A DNA stretch of 64,000 bases from Sideroxydans sp. (GCA_028687425.1 JAQUAD010000002.1:1-64000); one strand, 5' to 3'; positions 42,092-50,515 are shown, numbered from the stretch's first letter. A program made the numbers and translations. Notes: a model not told the origin generated them from the letters alone.

Positions 42092-43258
42092 ATGCAAACC
42101 GGACCGCGCGAGATCGTCACGCCATTCAGAAACATCCCGCTGGAGGTGCCGGAGGGGATGAAGCACAACGAGTTCTTCAACAGCACGGAGAACCTGAACG
42201 ATCTGGTGAACAACAACGGCCTGCTGATGAATGCGGAGAACCTGTTGTTGTACCGCAAGGCGCTGGGGCACAGCACCGAGTTCGACTGTTCGATCATCTA
42301 CAACACTTCCAAGACCATCCTCAATCCGCTGGGGCGACCAGTGCGGCGCACGCAGGTGGCGGACAATGTGAAGCATGTGTGGAATCGGATGAACCAGATC
42401 ATCATCGATTACATGCTGGAGCAGTATCCCGACCCGGCCGAGGCGCTGATCCTGGCGGGCGAGGCGAGTTTGGATGCAACCTGGCCGCTGACCTCGCCTG
42501 GCGTACCCAGCATCCGCATGTTGCACAACCACTTCATCGTCTTTCCCACGCAGACTTTGCGCGAGGCCAGACTGGCCGATCCCGGCAATCCCAATCTGAC
42601 CGATGGCGGTCAGCACAGTCTGTTCCAGGCTTATATGCGCGATGTGTATCGCGATTTCTTCGACCAGGCGCTGAGCCTGAAGATACTCAAGCCGGCAAGC
42701 GAGGAGGATGCGCGTATCCATCTGACCGGCTATCCGCAGGGGCTGCCCAGCTGGGAGATACAGGGCGGGGCGAGCGCGCTGAAGGATGTGCATTTCTGGA
42801 AAGAGTACGACGAGGTGCTGAAGGGCTTCCTGGATTTCTACCGCACCTTCTTCTCGCAGGTCTCCACGCACAATGCGACTATGCTGACGGATGTGCATTT
42901 CCCCGAGCAGGTGGAGAACGTGCTGCTGTTCAACAACGATTTCATGAAGACGGCGAAGAAGGTGCGCGACCACTGCATCGTGGATGCGAAGTATGCCAAT
43001 GCGATCCGCTGGCAACCGGCGTTCAAGCAGATCATCTACCGCAACGATGCGGGCAAGCTGATCGTGACCATCAGCCAGAACTCCATCGGCAACGCGATCA
43101 CCGAATTGTTAGGCGTGGTGGTGAACCGCATCCCCGATGCGGAGGCTTATGCGCGGCATGAGCCTGCGCTGGTCGCGCGCCTGCTGGAGGTGCGCCGCCG
43201 TCTGGTGGAAGCCGATCTGGGCGAGGGCATCGCCACGGCTTGGTGGCCGAAGGAATAA
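42092..43258 (+). CDS. Conserved hypothetical protein, 388 aa
   Basis: Soluble protein not recognised. I start at ATG 42092 (GGGGGATG upstream), not the 561-aa track start that overlaps the rhodanese-like gene. It has no signal peptide. A segment IRMLHNHFIVFPTQTLREARLADPGN near residue 150 has histidines in an HxHF arrangement that recalls HIT-type enzymes, but the match is too weak to name. Strong tryptophan/aromatic content and full-length coding bias support a real gene. Confidence 0.7.
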   Translation: MQTGPREIVTPFRNIPLEVPEGMKHNEFFNSTENLNDLVNNNGLLMNAENLLLYRKALGHSTEFDCSIIYNTSKTILNPLGRPVRRTQVADNVKHVWNRMNQIIIDYMLEQYPDPAEALILAGEASLDATWPLTSPGVPSIRMLHNHFIVFPTQTLREARLADPGNPNLTDGGQHSLFQAYMRDVYRDFFDQALSLKILKPASEEDARIHLTGYPQGLPSWEIQGGASALKDVHFWKEYDEVLKGFLDFYRTFFSQVSTHNATMLTDVHFPEQVENVLLFNNDFMKTAKKVRDHCIVDAKYANAIRWQPAFKQIIYRNDAGKLIVTISQNSIGNAITELLGVVVNRIPDAEAYARHEPALVARLLEVRRRLVEADLGEGIATAWWPKE

Positions 43259-43352
43259 GCGATGCAGGCTGCAGGCGAACTTTGAACGATAATGGGGCCT
43301 GATTTTCTGGCTATTCATGCATGTCATGCATGACGCAATGATTGAAACGAAT

Positions 43353-44351
43353 ATGAAAGACACGATGGGTACATTGCTGAGGGCCGCTTTGCTGGCCGTT
43401 TTGTTTTTGGGGATGGGCGGGTGCAGTTCCGTGGTGAAGCTGAACGTGAAGCATGCGCCGGAGATGGATCTGGGGGCAGTGCGCACGCTGAATGTGGCGC
43501 GTTTTACCGTGTCCGGACAGGTGAATCCGGATGCTGCCAATGGTCGAGATGCCTGGCGCAACATGTTGAAGAATGCAGTGGCCGGCAGCTTTGCAGCGCC
43601 ATCCGATGTGAGCGTGCAGGAGAACCAGTATTCAGGATTGGTGGATGCGCTGATGCGCAACGGCTACTACCAGGTCAGCACGGGTGTCGCGGATGCGAAT
43701 GTGACCGGGCATGTGGATTATCGGGTGAATGACAGATTGTCCGAGCAGGAGAACAAGAAGGCGGAAGAGGGCAAGCGGAAGACGTACACCCTGACGCGGA
43801 CCGTGGAGGCGACGCTGCACTTCATGGTGACTGACCGGCACGGCATGGTGCTGGGCAGCTCGCAGGTGCAGCATGCTGCCGAGAAGAAATGGACCGACGA
43901 AAGCGAAAAGGAGGTGCGTGAGCATGCGCAGCAGCAGAGCGTGGCCTCCTATGTGCTGGATGAGGTCGCCGCCGCGAATGCCTTACTGGTGAAGAAGATC
44001 GCCCCGCACTATGAGCAGGAAAGCCGGGTGCTGGAAGAGTGCGATGGCGAGCCGAGCAAGCAGGGCAACAAGGCAGCCGAGGCTGGCGATTGGCTGGCGG
44101 CGGCCAGTCACTGGCAGGCGATGAGCCGCAGCGGCGATGCGGCATGCCGCCATGCGGCGGAATACAATCTGGGTGTGTTCGACGAGAGCGAAGGCCGACT
44201 GGGCGAGGCGCTGATGCGCTTCGAGAATGCCTATGCCTTCACGCACAACGCCAAATTCTCCGCCGACGCCGAGCGCATCCGCCAGCGCATGCGCGAAGAA
44301 GAGAGGATGAGACAGAACGAAGCGAAGCGGCAGCAGGCTGAGCCGCTTTGA
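43353..44351 (+). CDS. Lipoprotein with C-terminal TPR-like region
   Basis: A 332-aa protein starting MKDTMGTLLRAALLAVLFLGMGGCSS; the lipobox GMGGC gives Cys near residue 24. I use this start because the longer one (43317) would put 12 polar residues before the signal. The middle part LRRTLNVARF...YQVSTGVADANVTGHVDYRV-like region resembles envelope lipoproteins of the LPP20/CsgG type. The C-terminal part (AAEAGDWLAAASHWQAMSRSGDAACRHAAEYNLGVFDE) is TPR-like. Function unknown. Confidence 0.7.
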   Translation: MKDTMGTLLRAALLAVLFLGMGGCSSVVKLNVKHAPEMDLGAVRTLNVARFTVSGQVNPDAANGRDAWRNMLKNAVAGSFAAPSDVSVQENQYSGLVDALMRNGYYQVSTGVADANVTGHVDYRVNDRLSEQENKKAEEGKRKTYTLTRTVEATLHFMVTDRHGMVLGSSQVQHAAEKKWTDESEKEVREHAQQQSVASYVLDEVAAANALLVKKIAPHYEQESRVLEECDGEPSKQGNKAAEAGDWLAAASHWQAMSRSGDAACRHAAEYNLGVFDESEGRLGEALMRFENAYAFTHNAKFSADAERIRQRMREEERMRQNEAKRQQAEPL

Positions 44352-44437
44352 ACTGGAAGCTGTAATCTCCGGCCTGTAATATCCGGAGCGTAGCACCTCA
44401 GTTGTCACTGAAAACCATCATCAGGAGGAGTCGAGTC

Positions 44438-44923
44438 ATGAGTGCAGTCGCAGATTTCAAGATCGTTCGTAATTCCACAGTGGGCACTGAACTGACCGAA
44501 GACAAGGCCAAGTCGTTGTCCGGGATACTGGGGGTGCGCCATTTGAAAGATGGCGAGCTGCTGGTGCGGGAGGGCGAGGCAGACCAGACCCTGTTCATTC
44601 TGGCGAGCGGCAGACTGGCGGTGACCAGCAAGGATGCAAATGGTGTGGAGCAGGCCGTTTACACGATGAAAGAGGGCGAGTGCGCCGGCACCCGTGCATT
44701 CGTTGAACAGTCGCCGCGCAAGGCGACGCTGCGTTCGGTAGGCGATGCGGTCGTATATACGCTGACGCCGGCTGATTTTGAAACACTGCTCGAAACACAA
44801 CCGCGTCTTGCCTTCAAGGTGATGCGCGCCCTGTTCCGCGTGACCCATGCCAACCTGTCGCGGATGAATCAGGAGAGCAAGGAGTTGGCGAATTACATCT
44901 CCAAGACGCAAGGGCGCTACTGA
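44438..44923 (+). CDS. Cyclic nucleotide-binding domain protein
   Basis: A 161-aa cNMP-binding (CAP-like beta-roll) protein without a DNA-binding domain. ILGVRHLKDGELLVREGEADQTLFILASGRLAVTSKD is the typical opening; the phosphate-binding loop ECAGTRAFVEQSPRKATLRSV keeps the Arg but shows ECAG where PKA-type sites have GE(L/I)A. Start ATG 44438 has AGGAGGAG upstream. It may act as a regulatory subunit; the partner could be the GNAT encoded 10 nt downstream. Confidence 0.82.
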   Translation: MSAVADFKIVRNSTVGTELTEDKAKSLSGILGVRHLKDGELLVREGEADQTLFILASGRLAVTSKDANGVEQAVYTMKEGECAGTRAFVEQSPRKATLRSVGDAVVYTLTPADFETLLETQPRLAFKVMRALFRVTHANLSRMNQESKELANYISKTQGRY

Positions 44924-44933
44924 GGCCGGTCCG

Positions 44934-45485
44934 ATGTCGCTGTTAATGAAGCCGATGTCTGATGCTTGGGCGATGCGCCGTGCCGAGGCTGCCGATGTCG
45001 ATGCCATCGTGGTGCTGGTCAATTCGGCCTACCGTGGCGATTCCAGTCGCGCGGGCTGGACGACCGAGGCGGACATCCTGGGCGGGCAGCGCACGGACAC
45101 CGAAGAGATCGCGCGCCTGATCGCAGAAGCGGGTTCGGAGTTCATGCTTTGTGTGCGCGACGGCGAGATCGTCGGCTCGGTGCATCTGCTGCGGCAGGAT
45201 GCGGACACCGCATACCTGGGGATGTTGGTCACCAGGCCTGGCTTGCAGGGACAGGGGCTGGGCAGTCGTTTGATGGACGAGGCGGAACGCTTCCTGAAGA
45301 ACAAGTGGGGCATCACGCGCTTGCAGATGCAGGTGATCACCCTGCGCGAAGAGTTGATCGCATTCTATGAACGTCGCGGTTTCAAGCGTGCCGGCATATT
45401 CAAGCCGTTCCCGGCCGATGAGCCCCGTTTCGGTCTGCCCAAGGTGGCAGGCCTGCAGTTCGAGGTGCTGGAAAAGGCGCTCTGA
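44934..45485 (+). CDS. GNAT family N-acetyltransferase
   Basis: A 183-aa acetyl-CoA-dependent transferase. WAMRRAEAADVDAIVVLVNSAYRGD is the N-terminal GNAT strand-helix, LGMLVTRPGLQGQGLGSRLMDEAE is motif A with the acetyl-CoA loop Q-G-Q-G-L-G, and ELIAFYERRGFKRAG is motif B. Cyclic-nucleotide-regulated acetyltransferases with a CAP-like domain fused to GNAT exist in mycobacteria; here the two domains are adjacent separate genes. Substrate unknown. Confidence 0.88.
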   Translation: MSLLMKPMSDAWAMRRAEAADVDAIVVLVNSAYRGDSSRAGWTTEADILGGQRTDTEEIARLIAEAGSEFMLCVRDGEIVGSVHLLRQDADTAYLGMLVTRPGLQGQGLGSRLMDEAERFLKNKWGITRLQMQVITLREELIAFYERRGFKRAGIFKPFPADEPRFGLPKVAGLQFEVLEKAL

Positions 45486-45530
45486 AACGAGCTGCACAGA
45501 TCACAGACAGATACACAAGGGGGCGATCCG

Positions 45531-45974
45531 ATGAAACAGTTCAAACTCGATTCGAGTGCGGTGGTGTATATCTCGGCGCTGATGCTGGCGCTGGGAGCGT
45601 TCCTGCCGCTGACCAACATTCCTGTCTACGGCGATGTCAGCTATCACCGCATCGCGAAGATTGAGGCGTATCTGGTGGTGGTGTTCGCAGTTGCCGGACC
45701 GGTGATGCTGTTTCTGAAACAAACCAGGCGGCTGTTCTTCGCGCCGCTGGGCGTCTGGGTCGTGCTGCTGTTTCCGGCGATCAAAAGTGCGCTGACCCCG
45801 AAGGGCAGCAAAGGCATGCTGAGTGGCATCGCGGATAGTGCCTCCGGCGTGATGGGCGAATTCGCCGGCAGGCTGTTCCTCAACATCGCCAACTTCAAGT
45901 GGGGCGGTTTGATCTTCATCTCGGGCTTGCTGATTTTTACGCTGGCTTGCGTGTTCAAGTCGTTGAGAAAATGA
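45531..45974 (+). CDS. Membrane protein, 147 aa
   Basis: Unrecognised protein with four hydrophobic segments (about residues 9-27, 43-60, 67-84 and 123-143). The loop SKGMLSGIADSASGVMGEFAGRL between segments 3 and 4 is amphipathic. GGGGCGATCCG precedes the ATG. The EI24-domain gene follows 33 nt downstream. Confidence 0.65.
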   Translation: MKQFKLDSSAVVYISALMLALGAFLPLTNIPVYGDVSYHRIAKIEAYLVVVFAVAGPVMLFLKQTRRLFFAPLGVWVVLLFPAIKSALTPKGSKGMLSGIADSASGVMGEFAGRLFLNIANFKWGGLIFISGLLIFTLACVFKSLRK

Positions 45975-46007
45975 TTTCCCGCTTGGCGTGGCGGGAGGGA
46001 GTGCATA

Positions 46008-46745
46008 TTGCATAGCGTGATCACGGCGCTGCTTGCCGCGCTGAAGACATTTTTCCATCCCAGGATGCTGGCATTGGTGCTGTGGCCGATGCTGCTGGCG
46101 ATGGCATTGTGGGTGGGAGCGGCATTCATCTTCTGGGGCAGCTGGATGGACGGGCTGACCGGACTCGTGCAGCAGACCGGTCTGGAGCAATGGCTCGCCC
46201 AGGGCTTCCTGGCTGTTGCGACACACTATCTGATTGCCACCGTGCTGGTGTTGCTGTTGTTGCCCGCGATCTATGTGACGGCACTGATGATCACGGCGAT
46301 CTTTTCGATGCCGGCCATGGTCGGGCATGTGGCGGGGAAATGCTATCCAGAATTGGTGCGCAAGCAGGGCGGCACCGTGGCGGGGAGCGTCTTGAACGCG
46401 CTGCTGGCCGTGGCGGTGTATTGCCTGGGCTGGATCGTCACCCTGCCGTTGTGGTTGTTCTCACCCTTTGCGCTGGTCTTGCCCATCGTGCTGATGGCTT
46501 ACCTGAACCAGCGCCTGTTCCGTTACGACGCATTGGCCGAACATGCCAGCCGCGAAGAGATCGATCAGGTCGTGGAGCGTGCTTCCGTAAAGTTGTATCT
46601 GTTGGGGGCTGCGGCGGGCCTGTTGCAGTTCGTGCCGCTGCTGAATTTCATTGCGCCGGTGTATGTGGCACTGGCATTCATCCATCTGTGCCTTGATGAG
46701 CTGCAGCAGCTGCGTTCGCAGCCTGCCGGAAGTGTCGGCAGTTGA
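46008..46745 (+). CDS. EI24-domain membrane protein (CysZ-like)
   Basis: A 245-aa polytopic protein of the EI24/CysZ group: LLAALKTFFHPRMLALVLWPMLLAMALW opens the first helix pair, and LVLPIVLMAYLNQRLFRYDALAEHAS is the typical core motif. CysZ takes up sulfate for cysteine synthesis in E. coli, but no cysteine genes are here, so the cargo is uncertain. The start is TTG with GGGAGGGAG upstream. Confidence 0.8.
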   Translation: MHSVITALLAALKTFFHPRMLALVLWPMLLAMALWVGAAFIFWGSWMDGLTGLVQQTGLEQWLAQGFLAVATHYLIATVLVLLLLPAIYVTALMITAIFSMPAMVGHVAGKCYPELVRKQGGTVAGSVLNALLAVAVYCLGWIVTLPLWLFSPFALVLPIVLMAYLNQRLFRYDALAEHASREEIDQVVERASVKLYLLGAAAGLLQFVPLLNFIAPVYVALAFIHLCLDELQQLRSQPAGSVGS

Positions 46746-46773
46746 GCAGCGCCGTGTCCGGCATGGGCAAACT

Positions 46774-46926
46774 TTAGCCGGCTGAGCGGATGGTGCAGTA
46801 GTTGAGCAGGTCGCCCAGCGCTTCATAAGCAGCGCGCATCGACTGGAACAGTCCGAGGAATCGGGATTCGCTGTCGTAGAGCGCGCGCTGTGTCTGCGGA
46901 TCGGTGGTGAGGTAGATCTTGACCAT
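46774..46926 (-). CDS. 50-aa small protein
   Basis: Short minus-strand ORF absent from the track, MVKIYLTTDPQTQRALYDSE..., with a strong GGAGGG site 7 nt before the ATG. It is mixed helix-like and ends NYCTIRSAG. It is convergent with the EI24 gene and divergent from the DUF4389 gene. A 13-nt palindrome TATATC-G-GATATA lies about 20 nt upstream of its start, in the shared promoter region. Not recognised. Confidence 0.5.
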   Translation of the reverse strand: MVKIYLTTDPQTQRALYDSESRFLGLFQSMRAAYEALGDLLNYCTIRSAG

Positions 46927-47016
46927 GATGCCCTCCGTTTAGACTTTATATCGGATATATTCCCCGCTACTTTAGGGAACGATCCTGTAACCGGCTGAGA
47001 CTATCGGGTGAATACG

Positions 47017-47295
47017 ATGAATGAGACTTCAGTTTCGACTGGCGGCAAGCGCAATATCTGGATGCGCGGTTTGTTCATGCTGCTGATGGGGTTTGCATTG
47101 CATGTGAGCGGGACGGTGCTGGCCGTGGTGGCGGTGATCCAGTTCGTGATCGTGCTGGTGAACGGTTCGCCCAATGATCGCCTGCTTGCATTCGGCCGCA
47201 GTCTGGGGAACTACCTGCGACAGATCGTGAACTATCTGACCTTTGTGACGGAAACCATGCCCTTTCCCTTCAGTGAGTGGCCGTCTGCCGAATAA
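47017..47295 (+). CDS. DUF4389 small membrane protein
   Basis: A 92-aa protein with one or two membrane segments (about residues 14-47) and the DUF4389 motif VIQFVIVLVNGSPNDRLLAFGRSLGNYLRQIVNYLTFVTE. I use ATG 47017 (GGGTGA upstream) rather than GTG 47008. The family is often found near lipid or envelope genes; its job is not known. The DUF455 gene follows 19 nt downstream. Confidence 0.78.
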   Translation: MNETSVSTGGKRNIWMRGLFMLLMGFALHVSGTVLAVVAVIQFVIVLVNGSPNDRLLAFGRSLGNYLRQIVNYLTFVTETMPFPFSEWPSAE

Positions 47296-47314
47296 TCCAT
47301 GACCGGGAATACCG

Positions 47315-48127
47315 TTGTTCACTCCGACCGAATTGAGACTGGCCGCCCGGCTTTTTCTGGCTGAATCCGACGCGGCGCGCAAGGTCGCGGCGGTGCGGTA
47401 TCTGGCTGGGGCGTGGGCCGCAGGTCGGATGGAACTGGATGCCCATGCGGTTCTGATCGAAACACTGCCCATCCCCGGTCATCCGGGCAAGCCTGAACTG
47501 GTCGATCCGCGCGCAGTGCCGCGTCGGGCCATGCATACTCCGGAGGGGCGTGCGGCGATGGTGCATGCAATGGCGCATATCGAATTCAACGCGATCAACC
47601 TGGCACTGGACGCGATATGGCGTTTCCCTGCCATGCCGCGCGAGTATTACTCAGACTGGCTGCAGGTGGCGGACGAAGAGGCGTTGCACTTCACACTGCT
47701 GGCGGATCATTTGCAGACGCTGGGTTATGCCTACGGTGATTTCCCGGCGCATAACGGCTTGTGGGATATGGCGCAGAAGACACGGCACGATGTGCTGGCG
47801 CGTATGGCCTTGCTACCGCGTACGCTGGAGGCGCGCGGGCTGGATGTGACACCGGGCATGAAGGCGCGGCTGGTGCAGGCCGGTGATGCGGCAATTGCGC
47901 CCATCATGGATGTGATCCTGCGCGACGAGGTGGGGCACGTGCAGATCGGCAACCGCTGGTTCAATCATGTGTGCGCGCAGCGCGGGCTGGACCCGCTCGC
48001 AACGTATGCCGGCTTGTTTGCGGCGCATCATCCTGCGCCGTTGCGGGGGCCGTTCAATCTGGCGGCGCGGCGCGCGGCGGGATTCAGCGAAGCTGAATTG
48101 GATGCGCTGCAGGCGCAGGAAGCATAG
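47315..48127 (+). CDS. DUF455 ferritin-like protein
   Basis: A 270-aa helical protein of the DUF455 ferritin-like group. Metal-ligand-like motifs are visible: AMAHIEFNAINLALDA (E near residue 90), VADEEALHFTLLADHL (E..H) and ILRDEVGHVQIGNRWF (E..H). These spacing patterns suit a di-iron four-helix bundle. The start is TTG; an ATG 16 nt earlier is in another frame and stops. In relatives this protein is linked to tRNA or iron-dependent hydroxylation, but that is not certain here. Confidence 0.85.
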   Translation: MFTPTELRLAARLFLAESDAARKVAAVRYLAGAWAAGRMELDAHAVLIETLPIPGHPGKPELVDPRAVPRRAMHTPEGRAAMVHAMAHIEFNAINLALDAIWRFPAMPREYYSDWLQVADEEALHFTLLADHLQTLGYAYGDFPAHNGLWDMAQKTRHDVLARMALLPRTLEARGLDVTPGMKARLVQAGDAAIAPIMDVILRDEVGHVQIGNRWFNHVCAQRGLDPLATYAGLFAAHHPAPLRGPFNLAARRAAGFSEAELDALQAQEA

Positions 48128-48142
48128 GGGGAAGGTTTCAAT

Positions 48143-48889
48143 ATGGGTTTTACGGTCGAAGTTAAGGAGAGCGATGGACTGAGATCGCTGCATTTCGGTT
48201 CGGCCTGGATGCAGGGTGCGATGCGCATCGACCGTCCTTTTGAGCTGGCATTCGAATATACGCGGGTGATGATGGCGGCACTGTTGTTGCGCGAAGGTGA
48301 TTTTCCGCGGAGGGTATTGCAGATCGGTCTGGGGGCTGGCTCGCAGACCAAATTCTTGTACAAGCACAGACCGGCAGCGCATCTGACCGTGGTGGAGATA
48401 GAACCCAGGGTGGTGCAGACGGCACGAGAGTCGTTCTGCCTGCCGGACGATCCGGCACGGCTGGAAGTGGTGGTGGGCGACGGGGTGGATTTCGTATACC
48501 AGACCGGCCATCGCTTCGATCTGATCATGGTGGACGGTTTCAACGATCACTCGCACCCCGGCGACCTGAATACCTTGCCGTTCTACCGCGCTTGCCGCGA
48601 GCGGCTGAGCGAGCAGGGCATCCTGGCGGTCAACCTCATTGGTTTGAGCGACGGCGTGAAGGGAGGCTTCGCTTTCATCGAGTCGGCCTTCGAACAGCGT
48701 GCGGTGAGATTCCCGCGATGCGCCAGCGGCAACACCATCGCATTTGCGGCGACAGGTGCGTCTGTCGATTTCACCATTGAGGAGTTGCAGGCGAGGGCGG
48801 CCAGGGAAGATGCGGGATTGGCGCTATCGCTGATGCTGGACAGGCTGGCGACGTTGCCCGGCTGCGAGGATGGTCGTCTGCGACTCTAG
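48143..48889 (+). CDS. Spermidine synthase-like methyltransferase-fold protein
   Basis: A 248-aa protein with a SpeE-like Rossmann fold: RRVLQIGLGAGSQTKFLYKHRPAAHLTVVEIEPRVV is the nucleotide-binding region, VVVGDGVDFVYQTGHRFDLIMVDGFNDH carries the later Asp residues. It lacks the N-terminal beta domain of true spermidine synthases and no SpeD is near, so polyamine synthesis is not assured. Its TAG stop shares the CTAG palindrome with the convergent gene. Confidence 0.8.
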   Translation: MGFTVEVKESDGLRSLHFGSAWMQGAMRIDRPFELAFEYTRVMMAALLLREGDFPRRVLQIGLGAGSQTKFLYKHRPAAHLTVVEIEPRVVQTARESFCLPDDPARLEVVVGDGVDFVYQTGHRFDLIMVDGFNDHSHPGDLNTLPFYRACRERLSEQGILAVNLIGLSDGVKGGFAFIESAFEQRAVRFPRCASGNTIAFAATGASVDFTIEELQARAAREDAGLALSLMLDRLATLPGCEDGRLRL

Positions 48890-49119
48890 TCGCTGGAGAG
48901 CACGACTTGTCCTGAGGTGCGTTCGTCTTCGTGGCGGATCACGGTGGTCGAAACCGTAATGTGTTCATCCTTGCGCACACCGTAGTGTTCGTTCAGCAGG
49001 TGCGCAATCAGGGTCGCGTTATTTTCGTCGGGAACCAGTGCCAGGGTCATGTTATCGGTCGCGGTGTGCAGGCTGACGCGGTAGAAGTGGGCCGGGGTCC
49101 TGATATATGTACGGTGCAT
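48886..49119 (-). CDS. 77-aa paralogous small protein, copy 1
   Basis: Soluble 77-aa protein MHRTYIRTPAHFYRVSLHTA..., about 70% identical by eye to the product at 49770-50003. Shared blocks are ALVPDENNA, LIAHLL.EHYG and RKDEHITVS, T.VIRHEDE. I do not recognise the family. No signal or membrane segment. Its stop codon overlaps that of the spermidine-synthase-like gene in a CTAG palindrome. Confidence 0.7.
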   Translation of the reverse strand: MHRTYIRTPAHFYRVSLHTATDNMTLALVPDENNATLIAHLLNEHYGVRKDEHITVSTTVIRHEDERTSGQVVLSSD

Positions 49120-49638
49120 TTTCGGTCCTTCCTGAGATGGATGTTGTTCCGGATCTCAATAACCAAGCTGCTGTTTCAGTCCAGTGTATGGGCGTCCAGT
49201 TGATCCGGTTACAACGCTACCGGCTGGAGATGCGCATGTATATCAGTATAAATATCTAGATGATTCACCCTTCGCCCGAGGATTACCCATTTGGCAGGTC
49301 TGATCGCGTTCGTTTTTCGTGGTGTCGGCGATGCATCGGGGGCACACCTCTGCAGGAACGAGGCGCTGTAGCTTGCAAAGTAATGCTGTAGTAATTTGGT
49401 CAGTTATCTGGCGCGACTGAATACAGGGGATGCCCCATGGATTCGGACTACGGCCGGTCGTAGCATGTACCCAAGCGCCAGTCCGCGTAATTCTGACAGG
49501 AGCAGCTTTCGCTCCTGCTGCTCGCTACTTCATGATTCCGGGCTGCGTGCTGGCCAAGGCCGGAGCAGTGACAGAGCGCGAGTCGAAGTGCGGTGTCCTG
49601 TCTTGGCGTGCGGTCAATTGCTGAGCGAGGTGATCAAA
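49120..49638. other. Largely non-coding interval between paralogous genes
   Basis: About 520 nt. It includes an A/T-rich patch near 49230-49260 (TATATCAGTATAAATATCTAGA), a perfect CAGGAGC-AGCTTTC-GCTCCTG hairpin at 49497-49517, and a GGGGATGCCCC mini-stem near 49428-49438. The long track ORF 49396-49749 reaches the 36-aa peptide only through an open upstream frame and has no ribosome site at its own start. A small RNA is possible but not shown. Confidence 0.45.
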
Positions 49639-49749
49639 ATGAAAAAAATCAACGATGGAATCGCCAGTTTTGTGCGCTGGCTGCTGGCCGGCGTATTCTC
49701 TTTCATCATCGTATTGCCGACCTGGGTGTCGGTTACCTATGAGATATAG
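49639..49749 (+). CDS. 36-aa membrane peptide
   Basis: Short ORF MKKINDGIASFVRWLLAGVF..., with GAGGTGATCAAA as ribosome site 5-11 nt before the ATG. One membrane helix (about residues 11-31). It converges with copy 2 of the 77-aa protein gene, 20 nt apart. Such peptides often tune a partner membrane protein or belong to a toxin-type class; nothing here decides. Confidence 0.55.
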   Translation: MKKINDGIASFVRWLLAGVFSFIIVLPTWVSVTYEI

Positions 49750-49769
49750 CCGGCAGCAGCTTGCAATTG

Positions 49770-50003
49770 CTAGCTGTTGGAAATGACGACGTTGCCTGTC
49801 GACTTTTCATCTTCATGCCGGATCACGGTGGCCGAGACCGTGATGTGCTCGTCCTTGCGCAGGCCGTAATGTTCTGTGAGCAGATGGGCGATCAGGTTGG
49901 CGTTGTTCTCGTCAGGCACCAGCGCCATTGTGACGCTGTCCACAGGGTTGTGCAGCGTGATGCGATAGAAGTGAGCAGGAATGCGGATGTATGTGCGGTG
50001 CAT
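49770..50003 (-). CDS. 77-aa paralogous small protein, copy 2
   Basis: Second copy, MHRTYIRIPAHFYRITLHNP..., same length as copy 1 and on the same strand 650 nt away. The DNA has drifted at third codon positions while the protein core is kept, which points to an old duplication under selection. Family not recognised; the mixed pattern LVPDENNANLIAHLLTEHYG suggests a small alpha/beta fold. Confidence 0.7.
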   Translation of the reverse strand: MHRTYIRIPAHFYRITLHNPVDSVTMALVPDENNANLIAHLLTEHYGLRKDEHITVSATVIRHEDEKSTGNVVISNS

Positions 50004-50242
50004 GATGATCCTCGATGGCTATGGTGCAGTTTTCCAATCGCGGGAATCGCCCTGACTTCGCAGCTCAATGTTTGGGCGTTCTGCGAACTTGGCGTAACGC
50101 TACCGCTAGATTTCCATTTTGTAAACGAGAATCATCATCAATCCGTTAAGGTTAGCTGGCACCGAATGATCCTTCAGGCTTGCAAGTCCATTGGCTACGG
50201 GGAAATCAGGCGAATTCCACGTTGCAACTAACCGAATCCGGA

Positions 50243-50515
50243 ATGTCGATGATGATGCTGGAACTGCCTTCCATATGGAATATCGTGATTTCCACGGTCG
50301 TGTTCTTTGCCTCGGCATGGTATTTCAATCGCTGGCTCAATGAACAGGGGCTTCCCAAAGGCATGACGCGGGGGCTGGCGGTGTTCGTGCTGGCCTATCT
50401 GGTTTCCTGGGGCGCCGGTGGATTGGTGGATTGGGTGGCAGGACCGCAGCCCCAGCTGGCCTTATCGCAGGATGCGTCCGGGCTGCTCAAGCAGTTGGAC
50501 GAGTTGCGACGCTGA
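50243..50515 (+). CDS. Small membrane protein, 90 aa
   Basis: Unrecognised protein with two hydrophobic segments (about residues 8-24 and 39-56) and a C-terminal soluble tail ending LLKQLDELRR. I use ATG 50243 (MSMMMLELPSIW); the longer track start is weak. There is only a poor ribosome site. It lies upstream of a diguanylate cyclase in the same direction. Confidence 0.5.
   Translation: MSMMMLELPSIWNIVISTVVFFASAWYFNRWLNEQGLPKGMTRGLAVFVLAYLVSWGAGGLVDWVAGPQPQLALSQDASGLLKQLDELRR

Noticed and set aside
41573-43258. 561-aa ORF starting before the rhodanese-like gene
   Set aside because: Its first ~170 codons overlap the rhodanese-like gene in another frame and are Arg/Gly-rich; the internal ATG at 42092 is a better start.
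49396-49749. 117-aa ORF over the gap between the 77-aa paralogues
   Set aside because: Only the last 36 codons have a ribosome site and a membrane-peptide pattern; the upstream part looks non-coding.
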